Position numbers and translations under genes: made by a program
Part shown: positions 42,236 to 46,643 of the stretch, in pieces
Layout: each line of letters opens with the position of its first letter
Position numbering within the stretch: position 1 is the stretch's first letter
DNA from: a virus
Direction: 5' to 3' (one strand)
Length of the DNA stretch: 46,643 nucleotides
IMG/VR virus record: IMGVR_UViG_3300033145_000583
Coordinates: 1-46,643 of that record
Notes under the pieces: model-generated
Database searches by the model: none
The model's input: only the letters and a program-made list of their open reading frames with translations
Told to the model about the DNA's origin: nothing

Positions 42236-42727
42236 ATGAAGCAAATACAACTTACAAGGGGCAAAGTTGCATTAGTTGACGACGCTGACTACGAACGGTT
42301 GAATCAATGGAAATGGTGCGCGATAAAAAACCATAATACATGGTATGCTACGAGATATATTACAAAGTTGGATGGGAAACACACGTCTATTTCGATGCAC
42401 CGGGTCATCTTGGGATTAAAAAACGGCGACCCTCGTCAATGTGACCATATCAATCATAACGGCCTCGACAACCAGAGAGAAAACCTGAGAATCTGTACTC
42501 ATGCCCAGAATCAACATAATCGTCTTTCAAACAAAAACACATCTTCTGTATATAAAGGTGTTAGTTGGCATAAGAATGAGGGCTGTTGGCTGGCAAAAAT
42601 AAGACTTAATGGTAAGTTGAAACATCTTGGTCATTTCGACTCTGAAATCGAAGCAGCAAAAGCATACGACCAAAAAGCTATGGAATTGTTCGGTGAATAT
42701 GCACACGTTAATTTGTCTGTGACGTAA
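42236..42727 (+). CDS. HNH homing endonuclease with AP2 domain, copy 2
   Basis: A 163-residue protein closely related to the product of 7348-7845. It begins with the N-terminal module LTRGKVALVDDADYERLNQW. The HNH_3 core is CDHINHNGLDNQRENLRICT and the AP2 domain runs from YKGVSWHKNEGCWLAKIRLN to AAKAYDQKAME. The start is at 42236 behind GGAG. DNA encoding the HNH core is almost identical between the two genes while the rest has diverged. It sits between the divergent early and late promoters, a permissive site for a selfish endonuclease. Confidence 0.9.
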   Translation: MKQIQLTRGKVALVDDADYERLNQWKWCAIKNHNTWYATRYITKLDGKHTSISMHRVILGLKNGDPRQCDHINHNGLDNQRENLRICTHAQNQHNRLSNKNTSSVYKGVSWHKNEGCWLAKIRLNGKLKHLGHFDSEIEAAKAYDQKAMELFGEYAHVNLSVT

Positions 42728-42754
42728 ATATTACTTTATTAAGGGGCAAAAGCT

Positions 42755-42967
42755 ATGAAAGTGGAAGTAAAACCAGTGCCGTTTAGACCAGTAACGATCA
42801 CCCTTGAGACTCAAGAGGAGGTTGACAAGATATTCGCCATCGCCAACTTCGAGCGCATTTTGCGTGTAATTGGCCTGAGTGAATTGCTGGGCGGATTGGC
42901 AGATGTTAATACTATCGGCTACAAAAAATACCACGACGAATTAGTCAAAATTTTTGAGCACAAATAA
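42755..42967 (+). CDS. Hypothetical small protein (70 aa)
   Basis: A 70-residue protein starting MKVEVKPVPFRPVTITLETQ. ETQEEVDKIFAIANFERILR is a pattern I associate with small conserved phage proteins of the early region (VTI.LET.EEV..L..I..). RBS AAGGGG upstream. The function is unknown. Confidence 0.7.
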   Translation: MKVEVKPVPFRPVTITLETQEEVDKIFAIANFERILRVIGLSELLGGLADVNTIGYKKYHDELVKIFEHK

Positions 42968-43048
42968 GGAGATGATAATTGTTTTCCGGCTTGTAGCTGG
43001 ATGTGGGCAGGGAAAATAGGCAATGAGTCTATTTAGAGAGGAAGTGAA

Positions 43049-43228
43049 ATGAGAGACAGAAGCAAAGACGGTTATTTGTTTTTGGTGGCGTTTGCCGCAG
43101 GGTTTTTAATGGGGCTGATATTGCTCTTGCAGGGATGCGGAACCGCAAAGGGTATGTGCGGAGATGCCGAGTATTTCTTTCATGGCGCCGGAACGTTGGC
43201 CGGTGATATGGAGGATGCGTATAAATAG
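43049..43228 (+). CDS. Small lipoprotein, entericidin-like (59 aa)
   Basis: MRDRSKDGYLFLVAFAAG is followed by a hydrophobic segment ending LLLQGC, a good lipobox (LQGC). The mature part is GTAKGMCGDAEYFFHGAGTL, then AGDMEDAYK. This resembles entericidin-type small lipoproteins (CxT..G...D....G). RBS GAGGAAG. It would be lipidated in the envelope; a role in lysis or host-surface change is inferred. Confidence 0.65.
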   Translation: MRDRSKDGYLFLVAFAAGFLMGLILLLQGCGTAKGMCGDAEYFFHGAGTLAGDMEDAYK

Positions 43229-43241
43229 TCAAGTTCCCTAT

Positions 43242-43278
43242 GGCGGGTCGGCTCGTGGTCGGCTCGCCCCGGGGTTTT
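43242..43278 (+). terminator. Intrinsic terminator built on a 10-base direct repeat
   Basis: GGCGGGTCGG (43242-43251) pairs with TCGGCTCGCC (43259-43268), including three G-U pairs, then CCGGGGTTTT. The hairpin contains two tandem copies of GGTCGGCTCG. It ends the short unit with the lipoprotein gene, and a new promoter follows at 43287. Confidence 0.75.
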
Positions 43279-43286
43279 ATACTAAA

Positions 43287-43314
43287 TTGACATAAAACAG
43301 TATTAAAATAGTAT
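43287..43314 (+). promoter_or_regulatory. Sigma70-like promoter
   Basis: TTGACA (43287-43292), a 16-base spacer, then TAGTAT (43309-43314). It lies directly after the terminator and 15 bases before the next gene, so it probably restarts transcription of the following small-gene operon; the leader would be very short. Confidence 0.6.
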
Positions 43315-43328
43315 GAAAGGATAGGACT

Positions 43329-43568
43329 ATGAAACAGGATGCAGCACATTATGTTAAGGAACAGAAAAAGATTATTGCCAGGCTCAAAGCCGACCGGACA
43401 GCTTTGCTGGTAGTATCTCACAATCTTGCAAAAACGGCAGCAATAAACTATGCAATCAAAAAACTGGCCACCTTGCATGATGATAATTTTGCTGTTGGTG
43501 CTTCTGTAATTCTTGGTGGCATACAAAACCAAGCCAAAGCCGCCATTAGAGAGGTGGAGAAAGGATAG
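43329..43568 (+). CDS. Hypothetical helical protein (79 aa)
   Basis: A 79-residue basic, Ala/Lys-rich helical protein starting MKQDAAHYVKEQKKIIARLK behind GAAAGGATAG. No family is recognised. It is the first gene of the operon that runs through the junction. Confidence 0.65.
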   Translation: MKQDAAHYVKEQKKIIARLKADRTALLVVSHNLAKTAAINYAIKKLATLHDDNFAVGASVILGGIQNQAKAAIREVEKG

Positions 43569-43571
43569 ATC

Positions 43572-43895
43572 ATGGAAGCAGAATATACAAAAGGAGATTG
43601 GACGGTATTACCGGATGATTCAACCGTTCAACAATGTTGTTTGGCGTATGGCGGAAATAGCTTTCCGGGACCGATGAGTAACGCTTTAATGTGTCATTTG
43701 AGTCTTTTACGCAAAGAACATCCCGAATGGGAAGCTGCACCGGAACTGCTGAAAGCGTGTAAGGAATTAGCCGATATATTTCCAGAGTTTTCAATGTCCG
43801 AAATGGATGCCTCTGATTTCAAGGATCGGGCAAATCGAATATGGGCAGCATCGCAATCAGCCAAAAATATAATTGCTAAATGCGAGAAAGGATAG
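43572..43895 (+). CDS. Hypothetical phage early protein (107 aa)
   Basis: A 107-residue protein starting MEAEYTKGDWTVLPDD. EAAPELLKACKELADIFPEF in the middle is a recurring phage motif (AAPELLEAC..L). It uses AGAAAGGAT as RBS. The function is unknown. Confidence 0.75.
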   Translation: MEAEYTKGDWTVLPDDSTVQQCCLAYGGNSFPGPMSNALMCHLSLLRKEHPEWEAAPELLKACKELADIFPEFSMSEMDASDFKDRANRIWAASQSAKNIIAKCEKG

Positions 43896-43899
43896 AAAG

Positions 43900-44124
43900 A
43901 TGAATGATATAAATACAGATCATAGCGGGATAGGTCGTAAACGTCCCCAGAGAAGAATTAGCAAAACGACCAGGAGTGCGAACATCCGGCAGAAACGGAT
44001 TGCTGGAATTGCGGCGTCCAGTAAACATTTTAAGAAGTTCAGATTCTGTGCCGTGTGTGGGTATCACATAAGATCAGAGAACCACGCACAGGGAATCCAT
44101 CACATAAGGGCGGAGAAAGGATAG
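43900..44124 (+). CDS. Basic zinc-finger-like protein (74 aa)
   Basis: A 74-residue protein. It has a very basic N-terminal half (GRKRPQRRISKTTRSANIRQ) and a C-terminal FCAVCGYHIRSENHAQGIHH pattern with CxxC and His residues. This suggests a zinc-stabilised nucleic-acid-binding domain, perhaps a remnant of an HNH-type fold. The start at 43900 is preferred over 43873. Confidence 0.65.
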   Translation: MNDINTDHSGIGRKRPQRRISKTTRSANIRQKRIAGIAASSKHFKKFRFCAVCGYHIRSENHAQGIHHIRAEKG

Positions 44125-44127
44125 ATT

Positions 44128-44232
44128 ATGCTGTACCCAGACGACGAACAAGAAGAATTTGTCTGCTGTGCCGCTGTGGCATGTGTAGTGTTGATAATTA
44201 TTGCGATTGTATTGTATTGCGTTAGCCCGTAA
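44128..44232 (+). CDS. Single-pass membrane miniprotein (34 aa)
   Basis: MLYPDDEQEEFVCCAAV, then a hydrophobic helix rich in Val, Ile and Leu, ending VSP. RBS AAAGG. It is a typical phage early membrane peptide. The function is unknown. Confidence 0.55.
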   Translation: MLYPDDEQEEFVCCAAVACVVLIIIAIVLYCVSP

Positions 44233-44251
44233 AGGCGGAAAGAAGATCACT

Positions 44252-44416
44252 ATGAGAGGTTTAACGTATTGGAAAGCCCGTAAGATTGACCTGCGAGAAA
44301 TCCTAAAGATAATCGACAGGCGCTCCAGCTATTATGGTGAAATCCAGCAAGCGTATCTGTACGCTGTGAAAAAAGTAATTGCAGGCGAGAAAAACCTGAA
44401 AGTGAGGCTGTACTAA
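44252..44416 (+). CDS. Small basic protein (54 aa)
   Basis: It starts MRGLTYWKARKIDLREILKI behind GGAAAGAAG and ends KNLKVRLY. Very basic and helical. Its stop shares a base with the next start (TAATG). No family is recognised. Confidence 0.6.
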   Translation: MRGLTYWKARKIDLREILKIIDRRSSYYGEIQQAYLYAVKKVIAGEKNLKVRLY

Positions 44417-44550
44417 TGAAATCATTATTCAGAATTGCTTTTTCAATAATTACCATCCCATTTATAGCTATAGGATTTTTAGGGTGGGTTATCTTTGCAG
44501 CCTTACGAGTAGGTAAGGAAGAGGCGGAATTGTTTATAGATTGGCTTTAG
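44416..44550 (+). CDS. Single-pass membrane protein (44 aa)
   Basis: MKSLFRIAFSIITIPFIAIG, one hydrophobic helix, then an acidic tail GKEEAELFIDWL. The start overlaps the previous stop. It is probably an inner-membrane peptide; the function is unknown. Confidence 0.6.
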   Translation: MKSLFRIAFSIITIPFIAIGFLGWVIFAALRVGKEEAELFIDWL

Positions 44551-44577
44551 CCCATAAGGGCAGAAAGAAGGTGTAAA

Positions 44578-44787
44578 ATGACTATGCAGGAACAAATTGA
44601 TAAACTAATTGAACTGACAGCTTTGCATGAGAAACGACTTGATAACATTGACAAGATCATCGACCTCCAGCAAAAACAAGTCAACTTACTAAATGACAGT
44701 ATAAATATGTTAGCCGGGCAAACGCATCATCACGGTGTTGGTGACATGGAAAAAAATGGAAATATTATCGCCGATTCCGAGTCGTGA
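44578..44787 (+). CDS. Coiled-coil protein (69 aa)
   Basis: A 69-residue protein starting MTMQEQIDKLIELTALHEKR; heptads continue to QVNLLNDSINML, followed by a His-rich HHHGVG segment. RBS AGAAAGAAGG. The function is unknown. Confidence 0.6.
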   Translation: MTMQEQIDKLIELTALHEKRLDNIDKIIDLQQKQVNLLNDSINMLAGQTHHHGVGDMEKNGNIIADSES

Positions 44788-44820
44788 GGGGTTATTTTAA
44801 GAAAAGTTCAAAGTTTATTG

Positions 44821-44849
44821 TTGACAAAATGGAAAGAATATCACACAAT
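44821..44849 (+). promoter_or_regulatory. Possible promoter for structured RNA 3
   Basis: TTGACA at 44821-44826 and CACAAT at 44844-44849 (17-base spacing, weak -10). The distance from TTGACA to the first stem strand (42 bases) is exactly that of cassette 2 at 42095, and both share TATGAAAT just before the stem. Confidence 0.5.
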
Positions 44850-44862
44850 ACGAATATGAAAT

Positions 44863-44980
44863 CGCAACTCGAAAACGCAGTTATTAGCAAATCGAAAGAA
44901 ACCTCCCAAAAAGCTTTCCTGGCTCGGCCTGTTGCCATTACTTCGAGTTGCGTCTTTTTAGTGGAGCAGCCGGGCCTTTT
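44863..44980 (+). ncRNA. Third pseudoknot-forming RNA, no endonuclease gene
   Basis: CGCAACTCGAA (44863-44873) pairs with TTCGAGTTGCG (44942-44952). GGCTCGGCCTG (44921-44931) pairs with CAGCCGGGCC (44967-44976) with one bulge and a G-U. The strands alternate, giving a pseudoknot. Each 3' strand is followed by a T run (TCTTTTT and TTTTATT), so each stem could also terminate transcription. Spacing differs from the two HNH-linked copies, and the GCAATTC core is missing. No believable gene occupies 44788-45070. Confidence 0.65.
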
Positions 44981-44996
44981 ATTGACCTCCTCCTTA

Positions 44997-45045
44997 GATC
45001 GGGGCACGTCTTTAGCTGTATATGCCGAGTGCCCCGGTCTTTTTT
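44997..45045 (+). terminator. Intrinsic terminator before YopX gene
   Basis: GATCGGGGCAC (44997-45007) pairs with GTGCCCCGGTC (45029-45039; one G-U), followed by TTTTTT. It ends the RNA transcript from about 44856 and insulates the YopX-like gene at 45071. Confidence 0.85.
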
Positions 45046-45070
45046 AAGGAAAACGAAAAAAGGTGATAAA

Positions 45071-45523
45071 ATGAATAGAATTTATAAGTTTAGAGCATGG
45101 GATCCAGACGAAAAAGAAATGCAGGAACAACCGTACATCTGCTGCTTAGGCGGTGGAGGAATGGAGATTGAGTTCGCAGAGGAAGATGGAAATTTTCGGC
45201 CCGCCCCAAATGCAATTCTTGAGCAGTACACTGGCCTCAAGGACAAGAACGGCAAGGAGGGATACGATTATGATAAAGTGTCGTTTGGTGAAACTCAGCC
45301 AATTTTTCAAATTAAATGGTCTATGTGTAATGCAGAATTTTATCTCGAAAGCATGGATGATAGAAAAGAGGTATTGCACATAAGTAATCTAACTGTAGGT
45401 AAAATCATCGGAAATATACATGACAAAAAACTGTCGGGAGAGACCAACATTGATGTAAGTATAGACGACGGTTCTATGTCACTTGGCGAGGAACAAGCTT
45501 TGAGACAATTTGGAATAAGATAA
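45071..45523 (+). CDS. yopX: YopX-family protein
   Basis: A 150-residue protein with the YopX signatures MNRIYKFRAWDPDEKEM at the N-terminus and ILEQYTGLKDKNGKEGYDYD in the middle (usually QYTGLKDKNGKEIYEGD). Members are common in phages and prophages, and their function is unknown. The start at 45071 follows AAAAAAGGTGATAAA; earlier in-frame starts would read through the terminator region. Confidence 0.9.
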   Translation: MNRIYKFRAWDPDEKEMQEQPYICCLGGGGMEIEFAEEDGNFRPAPNAILEQYTGLKDKNGKEGYDYDKVSFGETQPIFQIKWSMCNAEFYLESMDDRKEVLHISNLTVGKIIGNIHDKKLSGETNIDVSIDDGSMSLGEEQALRQFGIR

Positions 45524-45530
45524 GTAATTA

Positions 45531-45695
45531 AGGGGCGGCGGCGTGGGTGAAACGCAGTCTCCACTGAAAGGCAGAGAAAGTGTGGGCATAATACGAACCT
45601 GAAATAGCGGTCACGATTCCCCACAGAGATTCTGTAAGCAGGTAAGAGCATAGAATCAAAGAAAGTTGCAACGCTATGCAATCCTGCCCGCCTCT
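45531..45695 (+). ncRNA. Candidate structured RNA X (about 165 nt)
   Basis: A closing stem AGGGGCGG (45531-45538) pairs with CCGCCTCT (45688-45695). Two bases later a GCGT-GGGTGAA-ACGC hairpin forms. TGTGGG (45581) pairs with CCCACA (45620). GCAGG (45638) pairs with CCTGC (45683), directly stacked on the closing stem and enclosing GCATAG/CTATGC. The 5' AAGGGGCGG.GGCGTGG and the 3' CTGCCCGCC are shared with the RNA at 45951. No gene is seen in the interval between 45523 and 45724. Confidence 0.6.
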
Positions 45696-45723
45696 ATATA
45701 TTTTTAATAAAAAAGGAGAGAAT

Positions 45724-45918
45724 ATGAGTGATACAATAACACAAGAATGTGAATGCTGTGCAACCGACGGCGATTGTATAGATGGTTTATGCCTTAATTG
45801 TCGGATATATAACGAGAAACTACAAAAACAGGTAGACTTGCTCACTTATGGACTGTTGAAAGAAAAGGAAAGACTCAGAAACTTACAAGAGAGTATCAAG
45901 AAGACGTTGATACCATAA
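45724..45918 (+). CDS. Cys-cluster plus helix protein (64 aa)
   Basis: It starts at 45724 (MSDTITQECECCATDGDCID) behind AAGGAGAG, 28 bases after RNA X. The eight or so cysteines in the first 30 residues suggest a metal knot, followed by a basic coiled coil (LLTYGLLKEKERLRNLQESI). It lies between two structured RNAs. The function is unknown. Confidence 0.65.
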   Translation: MSDTITQECECCATDGDCIDGLCLNCRIYNEKLQKQVDLLTYGLLKEKERLRNLQESIKKTLIP

Positions 45919-45950
45919 TCTAAGTGTGTCTAAAGATTTGATAAGTTCAT

Positions 45951-46032
45951 AAGGGGCGGTGGCGTGGTAGCCTGATAATGTGGTTTTAACCTGTATTGCA
46001 GTGCGTATACTTACCAACACTGCCCGCCCCTT
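45951..46032 (+). ncRNA. Candidate structured RNA Y, tRNA-sized
   Basis: AAGGGGCGG (45951-45959) pairs with CCGCCCCTT (46024-46032). One base later GGC-GTGGTA-GCC forms a D-arm-like hairpin. A GGTTTTAACC hairpin (45982-45991) sits mid-way. GCAGTG (45998) pairs with CACTGC (46018), stacked directly on the closing stem. The 78-nt span from 45953 to 46030 and four-way layout recall a tRNA, but there is no TTCGA T-loop and no clear anticodon arm. It is followed by TTTT and may end transcription. Confidence 0.6.
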
Positions 46033-46047
46033 TTACAAGTGAATATT

Positions 46048-46161
46048 GGTTCCGGGGGACGACGGGCACGGAAGAGCCCAACTAAAAACGTAACTCTTTT
46101 GAGCGAATTTAGCATCAGTATGTAGAATGACAAGTGTGAGACCACGGACGCCCCCGGAATC
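46048..46161 (+). ncRNA. Candidate structured RNA Z (about 114 nt)
   Basis: GGTTCCGGGGG (46048-46058) pairs with CCCCCGGAATC (46151-46161; one G-U). Inside lie a GGGC/GCCC hairpin (46064-46079) and a long arm CTAAA-AA-CG-TAA-CTC-TTTT-GAG-CG-AA-TTTAG (46082-46112). It sits just upstream of the RBS of the gene at 46186. No gene is seen between 45919 and 46185. Confidence 0.55.
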
Positions 46162-46185
46162 TATTTTAAGTAAGGGAGAATAATA

Positions 46186-46554
46186 ATGAGTGAATTGCAT
46201 ACATATAAAAGCTATATAGAATATCTAATTGCAGAAGCTCGGACGAGACCGCTTGATAATTTAGCTGCCGGAATACTTTATGTAAATAGACAAGTAGCTG
46301 AACTCAAAGCCGAGAACGAACATCTGTGCGATTTGGTCGAGGACGTCAGGGCGGAGGCAGCGGACTCGTTACTGAAAGAGGAAATTGCCAAGTTAAAAGA
46401 GGAATATGGTACGGCCAACGACATTTTGAGAGACACCGTACAACGACTTAGTCATAGCAAGTGTCCTCACGCTTTGGCTGCAATGGCATGGCTGGAGCAA
46501 GCCCTAAAGGAGAATGACAATGGCAATATCAAAAAATCAACGAGAGATACTTAA
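46186..46554 (+). CDS. Coiled-coil protein (122 aa)
   Basis: A 122-residue protein starting MSELHTYKSYIEYLIAEART behind AAGGGAG. A long coiled coil (about residues 30-95, VAELKAENEHLCDLVEDVRA) is followed by SKCPHALAAMAWLEQAL. It overlaps the next gene by 35 bases. No family is recognised. Confidence 0.7.
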   Translation: MSELHTYKSYIEYLIAEARTRPLDNLAAGILYVNRQVAELKAENEHLCDLVEDVRAEAADSLLKEEIAKLKEEYGTANDILRDTVQRLSHSKCPHALAAMAWLEQALKENDNGNIKKSTRDT

Positions 46555-46643
46555 CCACACATTATACAGAGCGGCAAGTAACTATTACTGTGGCGATTCT
46601 GCCGATATGCAAGCTCTTGTATCTCAGGGATTGATGATATCAG
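46520..46643 (+). CDS. Hypothetical protein, 5' part (gene spans the junction)
   Basis: ATG at 46520 (MAISKNQREILNHTLYRAAS) with AAGGAG at 46506-46511. The frame runs off the window end and continues at position 1 to the stop at 201-203, making a 70-residue product. It is small and alpha/beta-like; the IT.KGRQAL ending suggests a winged-helix fragment, but this is uncertain. Confidence 0.75.
   Translation, partial: MAISKNQREILNHTLYRAASNYYCGDSADMQALVSQGLMIS
46530..46643. repeat. Terminal direct repeat, right copy
   Basis: Exact copy of bases 1-114. Removing one copy closes the circle at 46529 bp. Confidence 0.95.

Noticed and set aside
42972-43019. 15-codon + strand frame
   Set aside because: Too short to support, with poor RBS spacing.
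44784-45047. An 87-codon + strand open frame
   Set aside because: It runs straight through two long stems and a terminator, has no RBS, and its product has no protein-like pattern; the RNA interpretation explains the region better.
45953-46030. tRNA gene
   Set aside because: Size and acceptor-like stem fit, but there is no T-loop consensus, no clear anticodon arm and no CCA.
1-46643. CRISPR array, insertion sequence or integrase/attachment site
   Set aside because: No regularly spaced repeats, transposase or integrase motifs were seen on either strand.

Overview
This window is a complete or near-complete genome of a tailed phage in linearised circular form. Bases 1-114 are repeated exactly at 46530-46643, which gives a unique circle of 46529 bp, and one gene runs across the junction. 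The structural genes point to a short-tailed (podovirus-like) phage: N4-gp56-type major capsid protein, P22-like portal, tail-nozzle propeller, pectate-lyase-like tailspike, and large Gln-rich and polyvalent internal-virion-type proteins. I see no integrase, DNA polymerase, helicase, RNA polymerase or tRNA. The phage encodes an outer-membrane beta-barrel with a signal peptide, a lipoprotein and a possible spanin pair, which suggests a diderm (Gram-negative-type) host. Sigma70-like promoters (TTGACA/TATAAT, 17-bp spacing) and AAGGAG ribosome-binding sites suggest use of host machinery. The host cannot be named from the sequence.

Layout. Two long divergent units leave 41.8-42.2 kb. The + unit runs 42.1 kb -> 46.6 kb -> (junction) -> 9.45 kb. 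It holds small accessory genes, a chain of candidate structured RNAs (44.8-46.2 kb), then a recombination/replication block: YqaJ exonuclease, coiled-coil partner, ERF annealing protein, SSB, replication-type small protein and NinG. An HNH-AP2 endonuclease and Cys-rich small proteins follow. The - unit runs 41.9 kb -> 9.5 kb: HTH regulator, small terminase, Zn protein, beta-barrel protein, large terminase, portal, scaffold, capsid, decoration/fibre proteins, adaptor, nozzle, tailspike, long acidic fibre, LamG protein, internal-virion proteins, then holin/spanin-like lysis genes. The two units converge at about 9.45-9.53 kb.

The strongest unusual signals are these. (1) Two HNH-AP2 genes each sit behind the same cassette: a sigma70-like promoter, then an H-type pseudoknot RNA whose two 10-11-bp stems are maintained by compensatory changes around a shared core, then a terminator-like U tract and RBS. 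A third pseudoknot-forming transcript lies at 44.82-45.05 kb without an endonuclease gene. (2) At least eight tail/fibre-region proteins, including the nozzle and tailspike, begin with Sec-signal-like or signal-anchor N-termini, which is odd for virion parts assembled in the cytoplasm. (3) The late unit begins with a near-consensus promoter followed about 90 nt later by a strong intrinsic terminator, with a 5' hairpin at the predicted start. This resembles antitermination-controlled late promoters. (4) Three successive intergenic regions at 45.5-46.2 kb fold into G/C-closed RNAs, one of them tRNA-sized.
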